Assembly (NCBI GenBank): GCA_017534745.1
Contig: JAFXVX010000016.1
Span: 1 to 43,276 of the forward strand
Source of the DNA: Bacteroidales bacterium
GTDB lineage: Bacteria; Bacteroidota; Bacteroidia; Bacteroidales; UBA932
DNA: 43,276 nucleotides
Direction: 5' to 3'
The notes under the pieces are model-generated. The model saw only the letters and a list, made by a program, of their open reading frames with translations, did not search any database and was not told where the DNA came from. A program made the position numbers and the translations under genes. Below are positions 5,847 through 13,068 of this stretch, in pieces (within the stretch, counting starts at the first letter, position 1; every line of letters begins with the position of its first letter).

Positions 5847-7142
5847 ATCAATAAAAAACTAATTACTATAATTTCAATCGCGGCGGCGGTGCTGGCTGCG
5901 GCGACCTCGTGCAAGGACCGGTTCAAGACTGATGCGGATGAAATCCACATCTCCGGTTACATCTTCACAAGGGATGCTGACATCAGCAGCAACGAGGCCA
6001 AGACCGAGTTCTATGCGGAAATGCATGCCGTCCTCTCTTATTCTGTTGACATCAGCGGTGACAATACCATTGCCCAGAGGATGTCAAGGGAGGAAATAGG
6101 CTTTGAATACGGCCAGGACCCGAAACTCTCCGGAAGCGTGAGGACAGTCTTCGCCGACAATCACTGGGGAGAAGAGGAAGACGTGACCCAGTGGAGAGGG
6201 TTCTCCGGCCGCGCCGGCATCGGCATAGGCGAATCCCCTCTGCCTCCGGGCCAGTTTTTCTACTACCGGGCATTCGTAATCCTTGACGGCAACAGGGAAT
6301 ACGGCCAGATCTACTCCTTCCGCACCGACGATGCGATGGTGGTCGGTGTCGCCCTGGACAGGGATAAAGTAACCCTTACGGTAACGGAGACCGCACAGCT
6401 TACGGCGACGATAGATCCGCCTGTCGCCGGCAACAAGGAAGTAGAGTGGTCCAGCGACAGGGAGTCCGTGGCGACCGTCAGCTCAGGCGGCCTTGTCACG
6501 GCCGTTAGCCCGGGCGATGCGACCATCACGGTCACTACGAAGGAGGGCGGAAAGACCGCCACCTGCAAGGTCATCGTGAAGGGAGCGGACCCGACCGCCG
6601 TCGATCTCGGCCTTTCAGTGAAATGGGCTGATTTCAACCTGGGCGCCTTCAAACCGTCCGACACTGGCAATTACTACCGTTGGGGCGACACCTACATCCC
6701 CTTGGTATATAGCACCGATGGTTACAAATTCTACCACGGAAGGGAAACTGTTCCCACAACCTCGATTGCGGGCGGTGCCTACGATGCGGCTTATGATAAT
6801 CTGGGCTCTCCATGGCGTATGCCGACCAAGGAGGAGTTTAATGAGCTGAAAGATGGATGCACATGGACGCAGGAGACCGTTGACGGCATGGCCGGATGGC
6901 GGGCGACAGGAGGCAACGGCAATTCCATTTTCCTGCCGTTCGTTGGATACCGCGAGGGCAACCCGAGCAACACTCCTGGTCTTGGCGAGACCGGTTTCTA
7001 CTGGACGTCCAATTATGCATCCGGCCCGGAATACCAGGAGTCCGTCAAGGCCTGGGAATTCCAGATCGAAGCTGCTGGGCAAAAGTTGAGAAATGATGGC
7101 ATAGGCCATCACGGCCACGCCATCCGCCCGGTGCGGCCGTAG
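5847..7142 (+). CDS. Lipoprotein with Big_2 domain and FISUMP-like domain; no canonical start codon
   Basis: The reading frame encodes a lipoprotein signal (KKLITIISIA...ATSC), an N-terminal domain, a bacterial Ig-like Big_2 domain (VTLTVTETAQLTATIDPP...TVTTKEGGKTATC) and a C-terminal domain (AVDLGLSVKWADFNLGA...GNYYRWGD...WRMPTKEEF...GHAIRPV) like the Fibrobacter succinogenes major paralogous (FISUMP) domain. It is a close paralogue of the gene at 8434-9672. Its equivalent there starts with ATG directly before KRLITII; here the matching codon is AAT (5850-5852), preceded by ATC. No ATG, GTG or TTG occurs in frame between the stop at 5778 and a GTG at 5889, which would discard the signal peptide. 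The start given (ATC, 5847) is therefore tentative, and the gene may be start-less. Confidence 0.7.
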   Translation: MNKKLITIISIAAAVLAAATSCKDRFKTDADEIHISGYIFTRDADISSNEAKTEFYAEMHAVLSYSVDISGDNTIAQRMSREEIGFEYGQDPKLSGSVRTVFADNHWGEEEDVTQWRGFSGRAGIGIGESPLPPGQFFYYRAFVILDGNREYGQIYSFRTDDAMVVGVALDRDKVTLTVTETAQLTATIDPPVAGNKEVEWSSDRESVATVSSGGLVTAVSPGDATITVTTKEGGKTATCKVIVKGADPTAVDLGLSVKWADFNLGAFKPSDTGNYYRWGDTYIPLVYSTDGYKFYHGRETVPTTSIAGGAYDAAYDNLGSPWRMPTKEEFNELKDGCTWTQETVDGMAGWRATGGNGNSIFLPFVGYREGNPSNTPGLGETGFYWTSNYASGPEYQESVKAWEFQIEAAGQKLRNDGIGHHGHAIRPVRP

Positions 7143-7190
7143 ATTTCTCGGCTGCGCTCGAAATGACAAGGAGGCTGCGCTCGAAATACA
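7143..7190. repeat. GATTTCTCGG...CGAAATGACA hairpin repeat
   Basis: Directly after the lipoprotein stop, AGATTTCTCGGCTGCGCT is followed by CGAAATGACA and by a second partial unit GCTGCGCTCGAAATAC. It is a member of the dispersed GTCATTTCGA hairpin family, reversed. It may act as a bidirectional transcript end between convergent genes. Confidence 0.55.
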
Positions 7191-7213
7191 TCAGCGCCGC
7201 CGCGTAGCTATTT

Positions 7214-7325
7214 TGGGGAAGGTCGGATTTAAAGTGTCCGACCTTCCCCATTGTTTTGGCCTCGTACTGTGCTACAGTGCCATATCGGCGGGGAAGGTCA
7301 CGGCAACGAAATCCGACCTTCCCCA
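7214..7325 (+). repeat. 112-bp structured intergenic element, copy 1
   Basis: The element begins and ends with inverted TGGGGAAGGTCGGATTT (17 bp exact). Internally, GACCTTCCCC and GGGGAAGGTC occur again, so four arms alternate. The first half is a 14-bp perfect stem with a 9-nt loop (7214-7251). The centre (ATTGTTTTG...TGCTACAGTGCCATAT) is conserved in copies at 12935-13046 and 33706-33817, all exactly 112 bp. It lies 29 bp beyond the dusB stop, between convergent genes. Confidence 0.75.
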
Positions 7326-7354
7326 GGAATCGGAGCCTAGAGCACGCCAAGGTG

Positions 7355-8389
7355 CTACACCCCGTAAACGGAGGTTTCCTCCGTAAGGGGGCAGTCGCCC
7401 CAGCGGGAGGCGATGTAGTCCAGGATGGAGAGGATCTCATCAGGGTCGGTGGTGGTGACGAGGCGGATGCGTGTCTGCTTGAAGTCGGGGAGGCCCTTGA
7501 AATAACAACTCAGGTGGCGGCGCATCTCATAGACGCCGGTCACGGGGCCCTTCAGGGATAGCGACAGGGCGAGGTGGCGCTTTGCAAGGGCCACCCTCTC
7601 GCGCACTCCCGGCGGCGGCAGCGGCTCGCCGGTGTCCAGTAGATGCCGTATCTCGCTGAATATCCACGGCCTTCCGAACGAGGCGCGCCCGACCATTATC
7701 CCGTCCACACCGTACCGGTCAAAAGCTTCCTTCGCCTTCTCTGCCGAGGTGATATCACCATTACCAATTATCGGAATATGCATGCGCGGGTTCGCCTTCA
7801 CCTGCCCTATGAGCGTCCAGTCCGCTTCGCCCTTGTACATCTGGCTGCGGGTGCGGCCGTGGATGGTGAGGGCGGCGATTCCGGCATCCTGCAGACGCTC
7901 GGCCAGCTCCACGATGATCTTGGAATTCTCGTCCCAGCCAAGGCGGGTCTTCACGGTCACGGGCTTCCCGACGGCCTCCACTACCGCCCGGGTGATGGCG
8001 ACCATCTTGTCAGGGTCGCGCATCATCCCGCTGCCGGCGCCGCGCCCGGCAATCTTCGAGACCGGGCAGCCGAAGTTGATGTCGATGATGTCGGCGCCGT
8101 GGCCGCCGGCGATCTCCGCCGCGCGGTCGGCCATCCGGGCAGCATCCACCATGGCTTCAGGCAGGTTGCCATAAATCTGGATGCCGACGGGCGCCTCTTC
8201 GTCGGAGGTCACCATCTTCGCGATGGCCTTCCTGGCGTCGCGGATGAGCCCGTCCGAGGAGACGAACTCCGTAAACACCATCGCCGCCCCCGCCTCCCGG
8301 CACAGCACCCTGAAGGACGCGTCCGTCACGTCCTCCATCGGCGCCAGCAGCACGGGCCGCGGCCCCAGGTCTATGTTCGCAATCTTCAT
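7355..8389 (-). CDS. dusB: tRNA-dihydrouridine synthase B
   Basis: The 344-aa cytoplasmic flavoenzyme reduces specific uridines in the tRNA D-loop with NADPH. The TIM-barrel N-terminus PVLLAPMEDVTDASFR (12-27), the catalytic Cys108 in DINFGCPVSKI, the FMN-binding VTVKTRLGW (about 147), the TIHGRTRSQMY block and the IIGNGDI / GIMVGRASFGRPWIF phosphate-binding loops are all present, followed by the helical C-terminal tRNA-binding domain. The frame is open further upstream, but those codons run through a GTCATT-type hairpin repeat (8391-8425), so the ATG at 8387-8389 giving MKIANIDLG is chosen. The gene sits between two paralogous FISUMP-like lipoprotein genes. Confidence 0.95.
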   Translation of the reverse strand: MKIANIDLGPRPVLLAPMEDVTDASFRVLCREAGAAMVFTEFVSSDGLIRDARKAIAKMVTSDEEAPVGIQIYGNLPEAMVDAARMADRAAEIAGGHGADIIDINFGCPVSKIAGRGAGSGMMRDPDKMVAITRAVVEAVGKPVTVKTRLGWDENSKIIVELAERLQDAGIAALTIHGRTRSQMYKGEADWTLIGQVKANPRMHIPIIGNGDITSAEKAKEAFDRYGVDGIMVGRASFGRPWIFSEIRHLLDTGEPLPPPGVRERVALAKRHLALSLSLKGPVTGVYEMRRHLSCYFKGLPDFKQTRIRLVTTTDPDEILSILDYIASRWGDCPLTEETSVYGV

Positions 8390-8390
8390 G

Positions 8391-8425
8391 ATTGAGATTC
8401 CTTCGCTTCGCTCGGAATGACAATT
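8391..8425. repeat. GAGATTCC...GGAATGACA hairpin repeat
   Basis: TTGAGATTCCTTCGCTTCGC is followed by TCGGAATGACAATTT, another member of the dispersed GTCATT(C/T)CGA hairpin family, placed between dusB and the next lipoprotein gene. Confidence 0.6.
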
Positions 8426-8433
8426 TCGGTAAT

Positions 8434-9672
8434 CTACGGCTGGACAGCGCGGACGTTGTAGCCTATGTGGCCCTCTTCCCAATTCTTGCCGTAGGTGTAG
8501 CTTTCGAGTTTTAAGCAAAAGCCCTTGGCGGATGCCTGGCTAGTGGGATTGGAAGCCTTGTCGGCCGACCAATAATAACCGATTTCGCCGCGTTCGGATA
8601 CTTCAGTACCGCGTTTCTGGCCGCCCCAGGGCAGGTAAATGGAGTTGCCGTTGCTCCCTGTTACTCGCCATCCATGCATGTCGCCAATAGTTTCTCTTGT
8701 CCATTGACAACCAAGGAGCTCCCTCACCTCTTCCCAGGTGGGCATACGCCAGGGGGAGCCCATAACGGCCAGGGCGGTGTCGTATTCTCCGCCTTCGATC
8801 GAATCGGGGATGGTGATTTGCGAGGAGGAGTTGAATATGTATCCTTCGGCGACGTAATTGCTTACGACGGAGGATTCGCCCCAGCGGTAGTAGTTGCCGG
8901 GGTCTGCCACCTTGGTTGCGCCGATATTGATGTTGGCCCATTTGACGGAAAGGCCAAGATCGACGGCTTCCAGTTGGAATTGTTTGACCGTCACCTCGCA
9001 GGTCGCGGTCTTGCCGCCTTCCTTTGTCGTGACTGTGATGGTCGCATTGCCTGTTGCGACTGCGGTTACGAGGCCGGTGCTGCTGACCGTGGCGACATTC
9101 TTGTTGCTGGTGCTCCATTCGACGTCCTGATTGACGGCTTCCGGAGGATCGATCGTCGCCGTGAGCTGGATGCTCGCCTCATCGCCCAGCGTAAGGGTCA
9201 CTTCGTCGTGGTCGAGACTGACGCCCTTGACCATAGTATTGTCGGTCCTGAAGGAGAAAGCCTCTCCATATTCTATATTTCCGTCTTTTTTCAGGAAGGC
9301 CCGGTAGTAGAAAACCTCATTTGGCGGCATGACCTCGGTGTGCGCCAGAAAACCCTTCCTTTCAAGGGGATCACCATCTTCCGTCCACCAATCTTCAGCT
9401 AATACAGTCGTCACCTCGCCGGTAAACTTGGAACTCTTGCTGTATTCAAAGCCGATGTCGCCGTTTGCGAACGATTCGTCAGTTAACTCAATGGAGTTGG
9501 CCACGAGGGCGTACATCTCGGCATAGAATTCCGACTCGTCTCCGAATACTTCCACGCCTCTCGTCTCTACAAACAGGGATTTGGGAGTTTTCTTGCTGAG
9601 CTTGTCCTTGCAGGAGGTTGCGGCGGCCGCAACGACGGCTGCGATGGCGATGATGGTGATGAGTCGTTTCAT
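8434..9672 (-). CDS. Lipoprotein with Big_2 domain and FISUMP-like domain
   Basis: The 412-aa predicted surface lipoprotein has signal MKRLITIIAIAAVV and lipobox AATSC (Cys about 20). After a domain carrying an ETRGVEVFGDESEFYAEM segment it has a Big_2 domain (DEVTLTLGDEASIQLTATIDPPEA...TVTTKEGGKTATCEVTV) and a FISUMP-like C-terminal domain (AVDLGLSVKWANINIGA, YYRWGE, WRMPTWEEV, GYYWSAD, NVRAVQP). It is paralogous to 5847-7142 along its whole length. The ATG at 9670-9672 is chosen because it gives the signal peptide and lies about 20 nt after a good promoter. The molecular role is unknown; such proteins are usually surface-exposed. Confidence 0.85.
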   Translation of the reverse strand: MKRLITIIAIAAVVAAAATSCKDKLSKKTPKSLFVETRGVEVFGDESEFYAEMYALVANSIELTDESFANGDIGFEYSKSSKFTGEVTTVLAEDWWTEDGDPLERKGFLAHTEVMPPNEVFYYRAFLKKDGNIEYGEAFSFRTDNTMVKGVSLDHDEVTLTLGDEASIQLTATIDPPEAVNQDVEWSTSNKNVATVSSTGLVTAVATGNATITVTTKEGGKTATCEVTVKQFQLEAVDLGLSVKWANINIGATKVADPGNYYRWGESSVVSNYVAEGYIFNSSSQITIPDSIEGGEYDTALAVMGSPWRMPTWEEVRELLGCQWTRETIGDMHGWRVTGSNGNSIYLPWGGQKRGTEVSERGEIGYYWSADKASNPTSQASAKGFCLKLESYTYGKNWEEGHIGYNVRAVQP

Positions 9673-9691
9673 ATCAAATGCATTTGGCTGA

Positions 9692-9723
9692 CTAATATAC
9701 ATATTATAAGATGAAACAACAAA
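9692..9723 (-). promoter_or_regulatory. Promoter for the second FISUMP-like lipoprotein gene
   Basis: On the minus strand TTTG (9723-9720), a 20-nt spacer and TATATTAG (9699-9692, one mismatch) precede the ATG at 9672 by 19 nt. It diverges from the rplM promoter. Confidence 0.6.
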
Positions 9724-9743
9724 TCGGGACTGTGCGGCGAATG

Positions 9744-9775
9744 TTTGTTTTTTCAGGGAAATATTCATAACTTTG
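9744..9775 (+). promoter_or_regulatory. Consensus promoter of the rplM operon
   Basis: TTTG (9744-9747), a 20-nt spacer and TAACTTTG (9768-9775) match the Bacteroidota -33/-7 consensus perfectly. The leader to the GTG start would be about 55 nt. Confidence 0.75.
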
Positions 9776-9835
9776 CGCCCCCTATAATGTGTAGGGATCG
9801 CAATAAATTGTTATAAACCATTAAAGATCAAGACA

Positions 9836-10288
9836 GTGGACACACAAAGCTACAAAACGGTCTCGCTCAACGCAGCGACCGTGAAGAAAGAGTGGGTCGT
9901 CATTGATGCAACCGATCTGGTGCTTGGTCGTCTGGCCTCCAGGGTCGCTCTTGTCCTCCGTGGCAAGACGAAGCCCGGTTACACCCCCCACGTGGACTGC
10001 GGTGACAACGTCATCGTCATCAACGCGGAGAAGGTGCGCCTTCTTGGCAAGAAGATGACCGACAAGGTTTACACTCGCTACACCGGCTACCCGGGTGGCC
10101 AGCGTTTTACCACGCCCAAGGAGATCCTTGCAAAGCGTCCCGCCGAACTCATCAGGAGAGCTGTCAAAGGCATGCTCCCCAAGACCCGTCTTGGTGACAA
10201 GATCTACGGAAACCTCTATGTCTATGCAGGTCCGGAGCACCCTCACCAGGCGCAGAATCCCAAACCCATCAAGTTAAACGAAATCTAA
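9836..10288 (+). CDS. rplM: 50S ribosomal protein L13
   Basis: The 150-aa protein has the L13 signature features WVVIDATDLVLGRLAS near the N-terminus, YTPHVDCGDNVIVINAEKV, the YTRYTGYPGG loop and GMLPKTRLG followed by LYVYAGPEHPHQAQ. It binds 23S rRNA early in large-subunit assembly. The start is a GTG codon; no ATG precedes the conserved SYKTVSLN segment in frame. It is followed after 9 nt by rpsI, the usual arrangement. Confidence 0.97.
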   Translation: MDTQSYKTVSLNAATVKKEWVVIDATDLVLGRLASRVALVLRGKTKPGYTPHVDCGDNVIVINAEKVRLLGKKMTDKVYTRYTGYPGGQRFTTPKEILAKRPAELIRRAVKGMLPKTRLGDKIYGNLYVYAGPEHPHQAQNPKPIKLNEI

Positions 10289-10297
10289 ACAGAGCAA

Positions 10298-10687
10298 ATG
10301 GAACAGAAACACGCACTTGGAAGGCGTAAATCAGCAGTCGCTCGTGTTTACATCTCGGCAGGAAAGGGCAGTATCGTTATCAATGGAAGAGAGCTCACCG
10401 ATTACTTCAAGGACGCTTCCCTCCATTACATCGTGAATCAGCCCTTCGAGGTCACCGGCACCGCCGGCCAGTTTGATGTCAAGATCACCATTGTCGGTGG
10501 CGGCACCAAGGGCCAGGCAGAGGCCGTCAGGCTCGGTATCTCCCGCGCCCTCTGCGAGATGGACAGCGAAGCTTACCGTCCTGCTCTCAAGGCCGCCGGC
10601 TTCCTCACAAGGGACGCCCGCGAGGTCGAGAGGAAAAAGCCCGGACAGCCCGGCGCACGCCGTCGCTTCCAGTTCAGCAAGCGTTAA
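10298..10687 (+). CDS. rpsI: 30S ribosomal protein S9
   Basis: The 129-aa protein carries [14 protein letters not shown] at the N-terminus, the [19 protein letters not shown] central motif and the basic tail [12 protein letters not shown] whose last Lys-Arg reaches the ribosomal P site. It is the second gene of the ribosomal operon. Confidence 0.97.
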   Translation: MEQKHALGRRKSAVARVYISAGKGSIVINGRELTDYFKDASLHYIVNQPFEVTGTAGQFDVKITIVGGGTKGQAEAVRLGISRALCEMDSEAYRPALKAAGFLTRDAREVERKKPGQPGARRRFQFSKR

Positions 10688-10862
10688 TGCTGCAGAATTT
10701 ACGTTAGCACAGTCCGGTCACAAATCTTCTGACCTTTTGCAAGGATGTGAATCTTTCTAAGCTGCTTGAAGATTGCCGGTCTGCGGAAAATCCCCGGGAT
10801 TGACCGGGTGGTCACTACCCGGAGATTGAAGAAAAGAGAAAACAAAAAACAACAAAACAACA
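10688..10862 (+). promoter_or_regulatory. Leader of the rpsB-tsf genes with a CCGGGT/ACCCGG hairpin
   Basis: The 175-nt gap between rpsI and rpsB holds a clear stem-loop, CCGGGT (10805-10810) with ACCCGG (10818-10823), and other GC-rich pairings upstream, then an A-rich run into the rpsB ATG. No T-tract follows, so a structured leader, for example one bound by S2 for autogenous control as known for rpsB in other bacteria, is more likely than a terminator. This role is inferred. Confidence 0.4.
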
Positions 10863-11876
10863 ATGTCAAGAACAAATTTCCAGGAACTGCTTGATGCAGG
10901 CGCACATTTCGGACACCTCGCCCGCAAATGGAACCCCAAAATGGCCCCCTACATCTTCGACCAGAAGAACGGGATCCACATCATCGACCTGCACAAGAGC
11001 GTCGTCAAGATTGACGAGGCAGCCGAAGTTATGAAGGAATTCGCCCGTTCGGGCCGCAAGATCCTCTTCGTTGCCACCAAAAAACAGGCTAAGGAAGTCG
11101 TTTCCGAAAAAGCTCTGTCAGTCAATATGCCTTCAGTGACCGAGCGCTGGCCCGGTGGAATGCTCACCAACTTCCCCACCATCCGCAAGGCCGTGAAGAA
11201 AATGAACACCATCGACAAGATGAAAGAAGACGGTACCTTCGAGAAGCTCGCCAAGAGGGAGCGCCTCCAGATCGACCGTCAGAGGGCCAAGCTTGAGAAG
11301 AACCTCGGTTCCATCAAGGATATGAGCCGTCTCCCTTCCGCTCTCTTCGTCGTCGATATCCAGAAAGAGGCGAACGCCGTCAAGGAAGCCGCCCGTCTGA
11401 ACATTCCCGTTATCGCAGTGGTTGATACTTGTTGCGATCCCACCCCCATTGATTACGTGATACCGGCAAACGACGACTCCACGAAGACCGTCGAGCTCAT
11501 CCTCAGCGTGCTCTGCGCCGCCATCCAGGAGGGTCTCGAAGAGCGCAAGCTCGAGAAGGAGAAGACCGACGAGGACGCCCCCGTCGCCGAAGAAGCTCCG
11601 GTGCAGCCCGCCCGCAAGCTCCGCGCCCGCAAGAGCGCTGTGAAGGCCGAAGAGGCTCCCGCCGAGGAGGCCCCGAAAGCCGAGGCTCCTGCCGAGGAGG
11701 CACCCAAGGCTGAAGAGGCTCCCGTAGAGGAGGCTCCCAAGGCTGAGGCTCCTGCAGAGGAAGCCCCTAAGGCTGAGGAAGCTCCCGCAGAGGAGGCTCC
11801 GAAGGCTCCCGCCAAGAGGACCAGGGCCAAGAAGGCCGCTCCCGCTGCCGAAGAGGAAGCGCCCAAGGCTGAGTAA
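10863..11876 (+). CDS. rpsB: 30S ribosomal protein S2 with a long Ala/Glu/Pro-rich tail
   Basis: Residues 1 to about 230 form a normal S2 (QELLDAGAHFGHLARKWNPKMAPYIF, TERWPGGMLTNF, PSALFVVDIQKEANAVKEA, IPVIAVVDTCCDPTPIDYVIPANDDS). From about residue 245 to 337 the protein continues as a low-complexity tail made of EEAPKAE/APAEEAP units ending in basic KRTRAKK and acidic blocks. S2 is usually about 230-280 aa, so the tail adds some 60-100 residues. Its DNA (11590-11870) is a tandem-like repeat and may vary in length between strains. S2 helps recruit S1 and form the mRNA exit platform. tsf follows. Confidence 0.96.
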   Translation: MSRTNFQELLDAGAHFGHLARKWNPKMAPYIFDQKNGIHIIDLHKSVVKIDEAAEVMKEFARSGRKILFVATKKQAKEVVSEKALSVNMPSVTERWPGGMLTNFPTIRKAVKKMNTIDKMKEDGTFEKLAKRERLQIDRQRAKLEKNLGSIKDMSRLPSALFVVDIQKEANAVKEAARLNIPVIAVVDTCCDPTPIDYVIPANDDSTKTVELILSVLCAAIQEGLEERKLEKEKTDEDAPVAEEAPVQPARKLRARKSAVKAEEAPAEEAPKAEAPAEEAPKAEEAPVEEAPKAEAPAEEAPKAEEAPAEEAPKAPAKRTRAKKAAPAAEEEAPKAE

Positions 11877-11899
11877 TTCATCTTTAAACCGATAAAACT

Positions 11900-12892
11900 A
11901 TGGCTATCTCATTAGCAGATATCAAGAAACTCCGCGATATGACCAGCGCCGGTATGATGGACTGCAAAAACGCCCTTACCGAAGCTGAAGGCGACTTCAA
12001 GCGCGCTGTGGAGATTCTTCGTGAGAAGGGTAAATCCACCCTCTCCAAGCGTGGTGACAACGAGACGACCCAGGGTGCCGTCCTTTCCCGCATCGAAGGC
12101 GGAAAGGCCATCCTCGTCTGCCTCGGCTGCGAGACCGACTTCGTCGCCGCAACGCCCGACTTCAAGACCCTCGCCGGCGGCATCGCTGACGCGGCAATCA
12201 AGGCGTTCCCGGCTGATGCCGAGGCTCTCAAGGCTGAGAAACTCGCCGACGGCTACACCGTCGAAGAGGACATCACCAACCAGGCCGGCAAGACCGGCGA
12301 GAAGCACGTCCTCGCATTCTACGGTGCCCTCGAGGCCCCGTGCGTTGCCGAGTACGTCCACTTCAACGGTAAGCTCGGCGCCATCGTTTCCTTCAACAAG
12401 GAGCTGAACCCCGAGCTCGCCCGCGGTATCGCCATCCAGGTCGCGACTATGAACCCGGTCGCCGTCGATGAGGCTTCCGTCCCCGCCGAGGTGCTCGAGT
12501 CCGAGAAGAACGTCGCCATCCAGAAGACCAAGGACGAACTCGTCCAGAAGGCCGTTGACGCCGCCCTCAAAAAGGCCGGCATCAACCCCGCCCACGTCGA
12601 TAGCGAGGACCACATCGAGTCCAACACTGCGAAGGGCTGGCTCACCCCGGCTCAGGCCGACCAGGCCCGTCAGATTATCAAGACCGTCGGTGAGGAGAAG
12701 GCTGCAAGCCTCCCCGCTCAGATGATCGAGAACATCGCTAACGGCCGCGTCGCCAAGTTCCTCAAGGAGAGCACCCTTCTCGCGCAGGAGTACCAGTTCT
12801 CCGACGACAAGCTGTCCGTCGGTCAGGCTCTTGCCGCTGCCGACAAAGAGGCGAAGGTCCTTGCCTTCCGCCGCTTCTCCCTCGCGGACTAA
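11900..12892 (+). CDS. tsf: Elongation factor Ts
   Basis: The 330-aa protein is the GDP-GTP exchange factor of EF-Tu. The N-terminal UBA-like part ISLADIKKLRDMTSAGMMDCKNAL and the core motif ILVCLGCETDFVAATPDF, which contacts EF-Tu, are clear, followed by two core subdomains and a C-terminal FLKESTLLAQEY segment. It is 23 nt downstream of rpsB, as expected for this operon. Confidence 0.97.
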   Translation: MAISLADIKKLRDMTSAGMMDCKNALTEAEGDFKRAVEILREKGKSTLSKRGDNETTQGAVLSRIEGGKAILVCLGCETDFVAATPDFKTLAGGIADAAIKAFPADAEALKAEKLADGYTVEEDITNQAGKTGEKHVLAFYGALEAPCVAEYVHFNGKLGAIVSFNKELNPELARGIAIQVATMNPVAVDEASVPAEVLESEKNVAIQKTKDELVQKAVDAALKKAGINPAHVDSEDHIESNTAKGWLTPAQADQARQIIKTVGEEKAASLPAQMIENIANGRVAKFLKESTLLAQEYQFSDDKLSVGQALAAADKEAKVLAFRRFSLAD

Positions 12893-12894
12893 GG

Positions 12895-12922
12895 CGTCAT
12901 TCCGGGCTTGACCCGGAATCTC
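12895..12922. terminator. ATTCCGGG hairpin after tsf (dispersed repeat)
   Basis: ATTCCGGG (12899-12906) and CCCGGAAT (12912-12919) form an 8-bp stem with a 5-nt loop just after the tsf stop. Lacking a T-tract, it is not a textbook terminator, but the place fits transcript termination or 3'-end protection. Nearly the same sequence occurs at 33674-33700, and both precede a 112-bp element. Confidence 0.5.
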
Positions 12923-12934
12923 CGCCTTGCGATT

Positions 12935-13046
12935 TGGGGAAGGTCTGATTTTAAGTGTCAGACCTTCCCCATTGTTTTGTCCGCAGAGTGTGCTGTAGTG
13001 CCATATTGGCGGTGAAGGTCCCGCCCCTGAAATCAGACCTTCCCCA
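12935..13046 (+). repeat. 112-bp structured intergenic element, copy 2
   Basis: It has the same length and layout as copy 1. In all three places where copy 1 has a G-C pair within the GGTCGGA/TCCGACC stems, this copy has T-A (GGTCTGA/TCAGACC), in both the internal hairpin and the terminal repeats. These are compensatory changes that keep the stems. It differs from the reverse complement of copy 3 at about 10 of 112 positions. It lies between convergent tsf and the regulator gene. Confidence 0.75.
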
Positions 13047-13068
13047 AAATGTGCTGGCGAGGCTCCAA

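Noticed and set aside
11640..11830. Minisatellite independent of coding function
   Set aside because: The repeat is in frame at the end of rpsB and is explained as the low-complexity S2 tail.
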